From: Acidobacteria subdivision 2 bacterium RH1 MAG20
GTDB lineage: Bacteria > Acidobacteriota > Terriglobia > Terriglobales > Acidobacteriaceae
DNA length: 28,812 bases
Direction: 5' to 3'
NCBI GenBank assembly: GCA_002197545.1
Contig: NFUO01000610.1
Location: 1 to 28,812, forward strand
Of the stretch, positions 14,161 through 23,734 are shown piece after piece; the stretch's first letter is position 1, and the number at the start of each line of letters is the position of its first letter. Both the position numbers and the translations under genes were made by a program. The notes under the pieces are model-generated. The model was not told where the DNA came from, searched no databases, and saw only the letters and a program-made list of their open reading frames with translations.

Positions 14161-16622
14161 TTGCCACCGTCCATATGAAGCAGGAATATTCCGTGATCGA
14201 GGTGATTCGGATCGTTGTCGCAGTGTGGGACCTCAAGCCGGCCCATGGTGAGGTGGCCCTGCGCGACGCCATCGATGCTGCCCTCAGGGGCGTCCATGCG
14301 GGTGAAAACGGTCATAGTAGCCGAAAGCACGCCTTCCACGGCCTGGGCGGCGGCGATGAGGGGGCTGGTGTACACTGTCTCGCCGAAGGTGAAGTTTGCC
14401 GCATTGAGCAAGCCGCTCTGTCCGCTGCAGCGGTCGCCGGTGACGAAGACATGGAGCAGGGCATCGTAGACCTCGCCCTGGAAGTGGTCGGGGTCGACGC
14501 AGATCTCCATCTCGATGCGCAGCCCGACGATCTTTGCAGCTTCGACCGCCAGATCGGTGCCCATCATGCGAAGAAGATTGAGGCTGCGGGTGGTGTCGTG
14601 GACGAGGCTGGTTGTGATGGTGGTTGCCGGATCGATCGAGACGAAGGCGGTATACCAACTACCGGTCCAGCGGAGGGTTCCCCGAGCTTCGCGGATGGCC
14701 TTCGACTGTATGGCGGCTTGGCCGTAGTCTGCCTCGGTGACACAACGCAGTTGGCTCTGGTAGCTGAAGGGCGCGTACTGGATGATGTGGCCCATGTCTT
14801 CGGGATCGACACCGCCTGCGGCAGCAAGAGGATTGCGGACAGAGCTGATGCTGTCTGGCGGTGAAACGAAAGTGGGCGGAAGAACGACGTGGCCGAGCGA
14901 GTCGCGGCCAATATTGCCGATGGTGCCGTTGCCGACACGATAAGTAGCAGAGAATGAGAGTCCTGCATCAGGAGCCTGTCCGTACTGGTTGTCGCCGAAG
15001 CGGAGAAAGGCTGAGCCGTTCCGTTCAACCTCGACGACGAAGACGGTTTGGGTGTCGTCGCTGGAGAGAAGGTCCGGCAGTGGCGACCATGTGGCGTTGT
15101 CGCTGCTCAGGAGCGAAATCTGCGGCGTAGCCTGACGGGTATCCGGGGAAAGGAAAGCGGTGGCCGAGACGAGTCCATTGAACCTGGGGCTGAAGGTGAG
15201 CGGCGAGTGGTCGAGCTCCGGATGATAGCGCGGAACGGGAGCGGGTGGGGTTGCTGTCGTGCCGCAGTTGCAGCCGGCACCAGAGGGTGGAGAGGGAGGC
15301 GCGGGGGGGACTTCGCCGAGAGGCTCGGCTTCGATCCAGATGCCGTGATCGGCAGGGACGATGTTGCCGCGGGCGACTGTGACGCCGTAGACCGGAAGCG
15401 AGTTGTGAGCTGCGTCTGTGGTGGACGAAATGCAAAGCGGGAAGGGTAGCGCATCGTCGGCGGACCAGGCGATGCGGGTGATGGGCTGGCCATTAAGCGG
15501 ATCGACGAGTGGCTGGCCCTTGTAGTCCGTGGCGGTAACTCTGGTCAGGAACACAGCGCAGCGGTTAGCGGGATTGGCATCCGCGGCTTCGCCGGTGCCG
15601 GGACCGAGTACCTCTTCGAAGAGAAGGACACTACCGGGTTGGAGCGTGGTCAGGTTGTTGACCAGGGTTGCCTCGGTGGCTCCCGGTGGCAGACAGCAGT
15701 CCGCGTCGCTCCAGGCATAGAAGTCCATCTGATTTTGCTCGAGAAAGAGGGTTGCGGGCTGCTTGCTCGCAAAGATCGGTTGTGTGCTTTGGCTAAGCTG
15801 CTGCGCGATGAGATCGGTGGAGCGGACAGCGATGGGAAGATCGGGCTGGCGGACGTAAAACGTAGTGCCGGTGGGCACGATGATGTTGTCCTGGGTCGTG
15901 GTGAGCGCGACCCAGACGCAGGCATTGCAGCCTTCGCCGATCTGGTAGTCAACCAGCTTCGCATGGCGGCGCAGGGAGATGCGGCTGCGAGAGGTTCCGA
16001 GATAGGCCTCGGTGCTGACGGCGTCCTGCTGATAGCTGAGGTGATCGGCGGCATAAGCGAGCGTCTCGACCATGGCAACGCCGAGATCGGCGGCGTGGGT
16101 CTCTGTCCACGTGGGCAGCAGCACGGAGAGTCGATCGAGCATGACCTGTCGGAAGCCGCCGTAATCTTTGGCGAGGTAATTGATGTCGGGGGCTGGCTGG
16201 GTGGGGGATGGGCAGCAATTATCGGGCAGACAATCGGCGGGGGTAGGGCAGCCGGCCTTGAAGGAGAAGCTGACGCTCGAAAGCTGCGGGTCGAAGCCGT
16301 CGGGTGGATCTGTAATGCCGGGGCCGGCGACAAGTTGCAATTGATAGGTAGAGAAGTCACCACTCTGACTGAGGTTGACAATGAGGACGAAGGGATCATC
16401 GACAGTAGCCGACAAGATGGAGATGGCCCGAACCGGTGCGCCGCCGGTGATGACGAGATTGTCCGGGGTGAGCGCGATGGAGCGCGCATCTTTGAGCAGT
16501 GTGACAGCGAGTTGCTGTCCGCAACCGGTGGTGCCGACGACTTCGAGATAGTCGATGCCGTTGAGAGTGGGGCTTTGCAGCACGAGGGCGCGGCGGTTTT
16601 TTTGCGAGCAGAAGTAGATCAT
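14157..16622 (-). CDS. Putative baseplate assembly protein (baseplate J/Afp11-like), first copy
   Basis: 821 aa, starting MIYFCSQKNRRALVLQSP. After a beta-rich N-terminal domain and a cysteine stretch (GCPTPADCLPDNCCPSP) comes DINYLAKDYGGFRQVMLDRLSVLLPTW, then VAMVETLAYAADHLSYQQDAVSTEAYLGTSRSRISLRRHAKLVDY with this core broken only by short linkers. That is the classic TIGR02243/gpJ-like wedge signature. The C-terminus has CVTEADYGQAAIQ, matching the J-type terminal domain. GGAGGGACACAGGC precedes the ATG, a strong SD. It overlaps the gp25-like gene upstream and the second J-type gene downstream by 4 nt each. The open frame extending to 16769 is discarded because it lies within the gp25 gene. 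Confidence 0.87.
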   Translation of the reverse strand: MIYFCSQKNRRALVLQSPTLNGIDYLEVVGTTGCGQQLAVTLLKDARSIALTPDNLVITGGAPVRAISILSATVDDPFVLIVNLSQSGDFSTYQLQLVAGPGITDPPDGFDPQLSSVSFSFKAGCPTPADCLPDNCCPSPTQPAPDINYLAKDYGGFRQVMLDRLSVLLPTWTETHAADLGVAMVETLAYAADHLSYQQDAVSTEAYLGTSRSRISLRRHAKLVDYQIGEGCNACVWVALTTTQDNIIVPTGTTFYVRQPDLPIAVRSTDLIAQQLSQSTQPIFASKQPATLFLEQNQMDFYAWSDADCCLPPGATEATLVNNLTTLQPGSVLLFEEVLGPGTGEAADANPANRCAVFLTRVTATDYKGQPLVDPLNGQPITRIAWSADDALPFPLCISSTTDAAHNSLPVYGVTVARGNIVPADHGIWIEAEPLGEVPPAPPSPPSGAGCNCGTTATPPAPVPRYHPELDHSPLTFSPRFNGLVSATAFLSPDTRQATPQISLLSSDNATWSPLPDLLSSDDTQTVFVVEVERNGSAFLRFGDNQYGQAPDAGLSFSATYRVGNGTIGNIGRDSLGHVVLPPTFVSPPDSISSVRNPLAAAGGVDPEDMGHIIQYAPFSYQSQLRCVTEADYGQAAIQSKAIREARGTLRWTGSWYTAFVSIDPATTITTSLVHDTTRSLNLLRMMGTDLAVEAAKIVGLRIEMEICVDPDHFQGEVYDALLHVFVTGDRCSGQSGLLNAANFTFGETVYTSPLIAAAQAVEGVLSATMTVFTRMDAPEGSIDGVAQGHLTMGRLEVPHCDNDPNHLDHGIFLLHMDGGK

Positions 16623-16993
16623 GCCTGTGTCCCTCCTGCTCCGCCATAGACGAACTGCTGCGTCTGTTGCTGTTGTGCCTGGAGGACGGTATAGGCGACG
16701 GTAACGGTGAGGGTGGCGTCGGCGGCGGTGACATTGACTGACTGCACGCGGATGAGATCGGAGAGCCACTGCTGAAGGCCCGCTTGAATCGCCTGCTGTT
16801 GGGCAGCGGCGAGAACATCGCTGTTTGGCGCGAAGACAAGCTGTGCGGTGCCGCTGCCGAAGGTTGGGCGGTTGACGCGTTCACCGGGCGACGTAAAGAG
16901 AATCTGCTCGATCATGTCGCGGATGTGCGTCAGCAGATCGGTCTGCGCGGTGTGCCCGGTCGAATCGAAGTTGTAAGGATAGGCCAGATTCAT
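16619..16993 (-). CDS. gp25/GPW-like baseplate wedge protein (Afp9-like)
   Basis: 124 aa, starting MNLAYPYNFDSTGHTAQT. It has the IRDMIEQILFTSPGERVNRPTFGSG segment typical of gpW/gp25 proteins, where the invariant EPR-like motif region reads GERVNRPTFG. It then has QQWLSDLIRVQSVNV and a short strand-rich end. GAGG lies 7 nt before the chosen ATG, and the preceding PAAR gene ends 7 nt upstream. A longer frame starting at 17032 would overlap PAAR by 32 nt and is less likely. The Q-rich tail is unusual. Confidence 0.88.
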   Translation of the reverse strand: MNLAYPYNFDSTGHTAQTDLLTHIRDMIEQILFTSPGERVNRPTFGSGTAQLVFAPNSDVLAAAQQQAIQAGLQQWLSDLIRVQSVNVTAADATLTVTVAYTVLQAQQQQTQQFVYGGAGGTQA

Positions 16994-17000
16994 AGACGCC

Positions 17001-17318
17001 TCAGAGGGCAGTGACTCGGGTTTGGGTGACAAGTGGAAGCAGCGGCGTGCCGGGAGGAGCGCAGATGGCTTGACCGCTCTGTATGACTAGGGGTTGGCCG
17101 TTCGAGGTGACGCGCGTGGTGCCGACGATCCACTGCGCCGTGACGCAGGGTGGAATGGTAGGTGGAATGCCGGGACATCCGGCAACCATCCAAGGATCCG
17201 AGATCAGGCAGGAGGGCATGCCGTCGAACGTGATCGCTGGGTTGGGGACGATGGCCATGGCCTGTCCTCCGTGGAGGCACATGACGGTAGCAGTCTGTTG
17301 AATGAGAAGACCGGGCAT
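17001..17318 (-). CDS. PAAR-like spike-tip protein
   Basis: 105 aa. A small glycine- and proline-rich protein with VMCLHGGQAM, then VAGCPGIPPTIPPC, then VGTTRVTSNGQPLVIQSGQAICAPPGTP. The pattern of C14, H16, C37, C48, C58 and C86 fits the cysteine-containing PAAR-like (DUF4280-type) tips rather than the classical PAAR metal site. It would cap the gp5-like spike encoded immediately upstream and may carry an iron or zinc ion. Confidence 0.85.
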   Translation of the reverse strand: MPGLLIQQTATVMCLHGGQAMAIVPNPAITFDGMPSCLISDPWMVAGCPGIPPTIPPCVTAQWIVGTTRVTSNGQPLVIQSGQAICAPPGTPLLPLVTQTRVTAL

Positions 17319-17321
17319 GAT

Positions 17322-17828
17322 TCAGATCACCTCCATAGCGCCTTCGTTTACGGTGACGGCTGGGCCGGTCATGGCGATGGTTGCCCCCTGGCCATTGTCA
17401 ATGGTGATGCCGGTGTCCGAGATGGAGATGAACGCGCCACTCGCGGTCTTGAGCAGGATGCCTCCAGTTGGTCCGGGAACGTCACTTAGGAGCAGCGTGT
17501 TCTGTCCCGTAGTTTGCACAACGACCTGCGCGATTCCGGGCGGCGCGGCAAGCGCGAGCGCTGGGAGATCGGCCGCCGTCCCCCAATAGCAACCAACCCA
17601 GATGGGATAGTCGGAATTACCTTGCTCGAACTCGATCCAGACACCACTGCCGATATCGGGCACGGCATAGAAGCCGGATTGAATGCCGCTGAAGGGCACG
17701 CAGGGCATGGCCCAGGTTGAGGGCAGGATGTTCGAGACATCGGCCACCTGCACCATGATGCGCCCGATCTGAAGCGGATCGACGTTGTCGAGGACGGTGC
17801 CACGATATTTGCCGTAATACTTGCTCAT
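17322..17828 (-). CDS. Baseplate V / gp5-OB spike protein (Afp8 C-half-like)
   Basis: 168 aa. Residues 1-90 form an OB-fold as in gpV and VgrG: YRGTVLDNVDPLQIGRIMVQV, then MPCVPFSG, then VPDIGSGVWIEFEQGNSDYPIWVGCYWG, the signature of gp5_OB domains. The tail (ILLKTASGAFISISDTG, then ITIDNGQGATIAM) is a short strand-repeat spike. A GGAG lies 5 nt before the ATG. It should trimerise to form the central spike beneath the PAAR tip. It is separate from the gpD-like hub gene upstream, whereas VgrG and Afp8 fuse both. Confidence 0.9.
   Translation of the reverse strand: MSKYYGKYRGTVLDNVDPLQIGRIMVQVADVSNILPSTWAMPCVPFSGIQSGFYAVPDIGSGVWIEFEQGNSDYPIWVGCYWGTAADLPALALAAPPGIAQVVVQTTGQNTLLLSDVPGPTGGILLKTASGAFISISDTGITIDNGQGATIAMTGPAVTVNEGAMEVI
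17326..17334 (-). promoter_or_regulatory. Perfect 9-nt Shine-Dalgarno for the PAAR gene
   Basis: On the minus strand this reads GGAGGTGAT, complementary to the whole anti-SD core of 16S rRNA. It ends 7 nt before the ATG and lies inside the last codons of the spike gene. It is the strongest ribosome site noticed in the operon. Confidence 0.75.
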
Positions 17829-17859
17829 CTCTTCTCCCTTGCAGATCTTCCTTTCTGCG

Positions 17860-18996
17860 CTAGTAGGGCAGCGCTGGCACCAGCGGCAGATTCGAGATCA
17901 AGGCGTTGCGCTTGAGCACGAAGCTCTGCTTGTATTCGCCTGGTTTTAGCTTGTGGGTGGTGCTGTCGACGTAGTGCATCCCATCGAAGGCTGGACCGGC
18001 GCCGCGTACGCCGACGAGGCTACGAGCGCGCAATATCTGGCCGTAGCGGAGAACGTCGAGCGTGCCGTCACCGCTGACGACGTCGGCTGTCTCAACGGCG
18101 CGAGCCATGCCCTGCATGAGAGCAAGGCCCGGAGTGAGCTTGGCGGTCTCGGTGAGCGGCTCAAACTGCTGCGGCGTGGGAACGACGATGCCGAGCGGAG
18201 GGTTGAAAGGCGTGACCGAGGGGATCGCGATGGGCAGAACGACGTTGGTGGTTGAGTCCTGAATGAAGACGATGGGCGTGACCGAACTCTGCGGTTGGTA
18301 GCGAAAGCTGAGGCTCTCGACATTGGTCCACGAATCCATGTTGACGTTCAGTGACGGCTGCGGAATGCCGATGCGGAGCTGCGGACCCCAGTAAGCCTGG
18401 TTTATACCGGGCACGGGTCCAGGAGTGATGTAGAAGACGTAGCCCACTTCCCTGGCGAGCTGTTGGATATAGGCGAGGTCGGTCTTCTTCTGTGATGGAG
18501 TCTGCTCGACGGGGACGGGGACATCGGGAACGAGGACGGGGATAACCTCGGGAACGATGCCGAAGGCGCCGTACTTGGCAAGGATGGTGAGCACGCGGAT
18601 GTCGGAACTCATGCCGGGGTAGGGCAGACCGGAGAAGTCGATGAGGTCCATGAGCGAGGAAAGATCCTGTCCCGTGACGACGAGCTGTGCAGATCCCGCC
18701 ATGGCGTCGGGAACGACTTCGTGATGCTGGATGATGCCGTCCATGATGACTTGCGGCAAGCCGCCGAAGGTAGCGACGAGAATGACGCGCAGAACGGGGA
18801 TGGGCGCTCCTGAGGTGAGCAGCAAAAGCGTCTGTAGGATGGAGTCGTTGGCAAGCGTGAAGGTGAGTTGAAAGCCGCTGCGTCCGGTGGCCGACTCGGT
18901 GATCTCAACGGAGGTAAGCGCGTCGATCAGGGGTTTCGGCACGGGTACGGCTTCAACTGGGCCGGCAAGCAGCGAGAGATAGAGAGGGCTAGCCAT
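17860..18996 (-). CDS. gpD/VgrG-N-like hub protein (Afp8 N-half-like)
   Basis: 378 aa. A hub-type protein: VEITESATGRSGFQLTFTL near the N-terminus, a FGGLPQVIMDGIIQHHEV segment, and KKTDLAYIQQLAREVGYVFYI in the middle, the last being diagnostic of gpD/gp44-like late-control hub proteins. The C-terminus has GMHYVDSTTHKLKPGEYKQSFVLKRN, also typical. It forms the trimeric hub ring connecting tube and spike. The start overlaps the preceding gene by 8 nt. The spacer to the OB gene is 31 nt. Confidence 0.85.
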   Translation of the reverse strand: MASPLYLSLLAGPVEAVPVPKPLIDALTSVEITESATGRSGFQLTFTLANDSILQTLLLLTSGAPIPVLRVILVATFGGLPQVIMDGIIQHHEVVPDAMAGSAQLVVTGQDLSSLMDLIDFSGLPYPGMSSDIRVLTILAKYGAFGIVPEVIPVLVPDVPVPVEQTPSQKKTDLAYIQQLAREVGYVFYITPGPVPGINQAYWGPQLRIGIPQPSLNVNMDSWTNVESLSFRYQPQSSVTPIVFIQDSTTNVVLPIAIPSVTPFNPPLGIVVPTPQQFEPLTETAKLTPGLALMQGMARAVETADVVSGDGTLDVLRYGQILRARSLVGVRGAGPAFDGMHYVDSTTHKLKPGEYKQSFVLKRNALISNLPLVPALPY

Positions 18997-19354
18997 TGCG
19001 CGCTCCCGCGGGGACGCCCGAGGCCAGCGGTATCGAGATGGAGCGACCTGTCTGCGATGTGAGTTCGTCGGGATCGGTGACGCCGTTCGCGTCGCAGATC
19101 ATCCAGAAGAGCAGCGGGTCGCCGAGGAAGCGGGCGGAGAGATTATCGATGCGGTCATTCTGGACGACGGCGTAATTCTGGACGGAGAGATAGATATAGG
19201 GCTGGGGAAGAATACGGCGCGCAAGGTAGACGACGGTTGTGCCGTCTGGCCCTGTAAATTGATTGACGGCGCCGCCGTAGTAGCGGCTGCCGGTGTTGGT
19301 GGGCCCCCCGGTTCCTGCCGCCGACTGAATGAGCGATGCGAGTGCGTTATCCAT
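18989..19354 (-). CDS. LysM/tail-X-like small baseplate protein (Afp7 C-part-like)
   Basis: 121 aa. The N-terminal half is a short strand region (SRYYGGAVNQFTGPDGTTVVYLARR). The second half, DRIDNLSARFLGDPLLFWMICDANGV followed by PDEL and a GRSISIPL end, has the layout of gpX/LysM-like domains that bind the hub in contractile tails. GAGG lies 8 nt before the ATG. In Afp7-type proteins this domain usually follows the CIS-tube domain in one chain; here it has its own gene 14 nt downstream of that domain's gene. Confidence 0.75.
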   Translation of the reverse strand: MDNALASLIQSAAGTGGPTNTGSRYYGGAVNQFTGPDGTTVVYLARRILPQPYIYLSVQNYAVVQNDRIDNLSARFLGDPLLFWMICDANGVTDPDELTSQTGRSISIPLASGVPAGARNG

Positions 19355-19368
19355 ACATCAGCCTCATC

Positions 19369-19971
19369 TCACGCCTTTTGCGCGAGGGATTCCTTGGTGG
19401 TTTGGTAGATCATGTAGAGCGACCCGGCCGGGGAGAGGAAGCCGACGTCGTTGACGCTGAGTACGCGCATGCCTAGCGAAACTTTTGCACGGATGGGATT
19501 GAGTTCCAGGTCGAAGGCGTCTTCAGTGATCTGGAGATCGGTGATACGCACAGGAGTGACGCGGCTCTTGCTCCAGGCAAATACGGTGAGCGCCGTTTCC
19601 ATAGGAAGAATTTCGATGGTGCCGAGCAGAGAAAGAATCTCGTTTGTGTTGAGCACAGAGCTCGAGGGATAGAGCAGAAGCTCAAGCACGGCAAGCTGTG
19701 GCTGAATGCCGACGCTGATTGCAGTAGGGTCGGAGATGGCAAGCTGGTCGGTGGCGTCGATCTCAAGGTCGCACTTAATCGTTTCGACCGGGGGGCCTTT
19801 GAGGCGAAGAATCTCGGTGCGGTCGGGCTCGTCTCCGACGGTTTGCGGCTTGAAGGAGCGGGTAAGTGTCTCCGGGTTGTACTGGAGCATGATGGTGCTC
19901 AACTTGACCCCGGTGACGGGATCGAAGGTGAGGATCGCCCCCTTCTGAAGCTTGGGAGAGAGGTTAGGCAT
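19369..19971 (-). CDS. Contractile injection system tube-type protein (Afp7 N-domain-like)
   Basis: 200 aa, with ILTFDPVTGVKLSTIMLQYNPETLTRSF at the N-terminus, then LRLKGPPVETIKCDLEIDATDQL, and ALTVFAWSKSRVTPVRITDLQITEDAFD with LNPIRAKVSLGMRVL. These are hallmarks of the CIS_tube (PF19266-type) N-terminal domain that forms the first tube-like ring above the hub. No LysM follows within this chain. GGAGG lies 8 nt before the ATG. It comes 51 nt after the DUF4157 cargo gene, one of the few real gaps in the operon. Confidence 0.87.
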   Translation of the reverse strand: MPNLSPKLQKGAILTFDPVTGVKLSTIMLQYNPETLTRSFKPQTVGDEPDRTEILRLKGPPVETIKCDLEIDATDQLAISDPTAISVGIQPQLAVLELLLYPSSSVLNTNEILSLLGTIEILPMETALTVFAWSKSRVTPVRITDLQITEDAFDLELNPIRAKVSLGMRVLSVNDVGFLSPAGSLYMIYQTTKESLAQKA

Positions 19972-20022
19972 GAGGCGCGCCTCCGTGGCAGGATGGTTTT
20001 ATCACGCAGGCCTTCCATGACC

Positions 20023-21378
20023 CTATGGTTTCGGGCATACCCGAGTGCAGTAGTTTCTTGCTGCAATACATTCCATGCCTCCTGACCGGCTCGCCGAGAT
20101 GCAGCGATCGAACTCTGCTTCGCATCGGTTCATGCAGGGGTTATTCCAGAAAGGGCGTCGCTGGTTTATATCTTTCGCCCGCTCCTGCTGCACGTTGTCG
20201 AGCAGAGTGTTGGGATTGTCGCTCGCTGGAATTCGGGTGTTGAAGACTGTTATCGGTGCACTTCTCATGGCGGGCACACTTTGTCCGGCAGCGGCTGCGA
20301 CCTCACCCGCGAAGGTGGTGCAGGTGTAAGTAGCTTCATACATGTGTCCGGAGCGGCAGATTTTCTGGGCTGTCGACAGCGCGGCCTGATATTGATTGGC
20401 GTTTAGTGTGTATCGCAAGCTGTCATCAACGCAGGCCGCATGTGTCGTGTCGGGATGATGGACGCATCCCGCTACGGCCGGCCGCGTCTCATTGGGAAGC
20501 GCAGCCGCGGGGTAAAAGCCGTAGGTGTAGCGTTGTCCGTTACCTTCGAGGAAATCTACATAAGTATGGCCGAACTCCTGGTTGCGTAGCGCAGACTCCC
20601 AATCGCTGCGCTCTGTGTCGATATGGACAGAGAGCATCCAACTGCCGCTGCTGGCCGGGCTTCCAGCATGGCCGGGGTCCGGCTCTGTACATATGTCCCC
20701 GGAGGCGCAAGTCGTATTGCTCCCGCTGCACCTGTCCGCGCCGCCGCGCTGGAGTGATAAGGACTGAAGCCGGCTCACCCCCAAGCGAATGCCTTGACCC
20801 GGACGGAAACCGGGCCGGGAAATTTCGGCGGCGTTCCTTTGCGCTTCGGCTTCTCCTGCAGCGGATGGGTCGATCGAAAGCTCCTCGCCGGAGCCGGAAG
20901 CTGACAATGACAACTGCTGGACGACATGGGTCAATTCGTGCGCCAGGAGCTGCTGCCCGGATTTTGTCGCAGGCGTAAATTGCCCGCTGCCGAATACCAC
21001 GTCGTGCCCGACTGTATATGCAACGGCGTTCACCGCACCGGCCGATTCATGGGCTCGAGCACCTGCATGAATACGCACTCTACTGAAGTCGTGCCCGAAG
21101 CGCGGCTCGAAAAATGAACGCGTGAGCGCATCCAATGGCTGGCCGGGTGAACGAAGCACTTCGTGCACGATTGTCGGGACGGTGGCGGTTTTGCCGCCTA
21201 GAGTGCGACGCTGCAGCTTCTTCTTGCAGTCTTCGCATTCGCCGTGAGGCGAGGAGGTAGCTCCACAGTTGCACTTACGCTGGAGCAGCGCTCCGTGTGG
21301 GCTCGATGGAGAGCTCGATGCGCGGGACGCGAGGCGCGCGTTAGCGATCGGTCTTTGAAGAGTGGCATGGGTGCTCAT
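20023..21378 (-). CDS. eCIS-core (DUF4157) protein with papain-like and Cys-hairpin C-terminus, candidate effector
   Basis: 451 aa. A short zinc-ribbon-like motif (C36-x-C38, C48-x-x-C51) precedes the DUF4157 domain (about 75-155: PLDALTRSFFEPRFGHDFSRVRIH, and HELTHVVQQ with H147-H151). Residues 245-380 hold EFGHTYVDFLEG (H271), YTYGFYP, SLRYTLNANQYQAALSTAQKI and YTCTTFAGEVAAAAG (C353). This order of His, then a tyrosine/QY segment, then Cys fits a permuted NlpC/P60-like thiol hydrolase. The last 37 residues hold six cysteines at 415, 419, 426, 437, 444 and 448. No Sec signal. It overlaps the previous gene by 4 nt. Strong payload candidate of the eCIS; peptide or lipid cleavage is inference. 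Confidence 0.85.
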   Translation of the reverse strand: MSTHATLQRPIANARLASRASSSPSSPHGALLQRKCNCGATSSPHGECEDCKKKLQRRTLGGKTATVPTIVHEVLRSPGQPLDALTRSFFEPRFGHDFSRVRIHAGARAHESAGAVNAVAYTVGHDVVFGSGQFTPATKSGQQLLAHELTHVVQQLSLSASGSGEELSIDPSAAGEAEAQRNAAEISRPGFRPGQGIRLGVSRLQSLSLQRGGADRCSGSNTTCASGDICTEPDPGHAGSPASSGSWMLSVHIDTERSDWESALRNQEFGHTYVDFLEGNGQRYTYGFYPAAALPNETRPAVAGCVHHPDTTHAACVDDSLRYTLNANQYQAALSTAQKICRSGHMYEATYTCTTFAGEVAAAAGQSVPAMRSAPITVFNTRIPASDNPNTLLDNVQQERAKDINQRRPFWNNPCMNRCEAEFDRCISASRSGGMECIAARNYCTRVCPKP

Positions 21379-21703
21379 GGCTTTGATCGCGCCTCCTTCG
21401 ATTGTTGCTGCGGGTGCCGAATGCTTGTTGGCGAAAGCTGGCGGTAGACGCGTTGTGCCACATGCTGGCCGACTGTCTGTGGCTTGGCATTGGCTGCGAG
21501 TTGGAAGCTTCCGGCATCCAAGCGGTCCAGGTTTGAAGGCATTGTGCGCAGGCCCGGTATCCCTTGTTGCGCGATAAGTATCGAGAGCTCCTGCTCGATT
21601 GCTGCGCCGATGTGAAACCGATCGTTCGCAGGGAAGCCGTGCAGGACGAGCTCTTCGATGTGTATCTCAACGGATGGCGATCCGTCTGGCGTATTGGAAG
21701 GCT

Positions 21704-21713
<10 letters not shown>
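21375..21713 (-). CDS. Small eCIS-associated protein of unknown function
   Basis: 112 aa. The N-terminal half reads EIHIEELVLHGF, then DRFHIGAAIEQELSILIAQQGIPG, a layout I associate with a small protein conserved next to Afp15-like ATPases in eCIS loci; its function is unknown. The C-terminal half is rich in Q and basic residues and probably disordered. GGAGG at 21721-21725 lies 7 nt before ATG 21713, giving a 10-nt overlap with the ATPase. An in-frame ATG at 21707 would give the standard 4-nt overlap but a weaker SD. Its position suggests an adaptor between the ATPase and cargo loading. Confidence 0.7.

Positions 21714-23730
<2,017 letters not shown>

Positions 23731-23734
<4 letters not shown>

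Noticed and set aside
15639..16649. 336-aa plus-strand ORF opposite the first J-type gene
   Set aside because: The opposite strand encodes a clear baseplate protein. This frame shows only antisense composition and no SD.
16994..17032. Upstream start for the gp25-like gene
   Set aside because: It would overlap the PAAR gene by 32 nt; ATG 16993 has GAGG 7 nt upstream and matches the usual start of the family.
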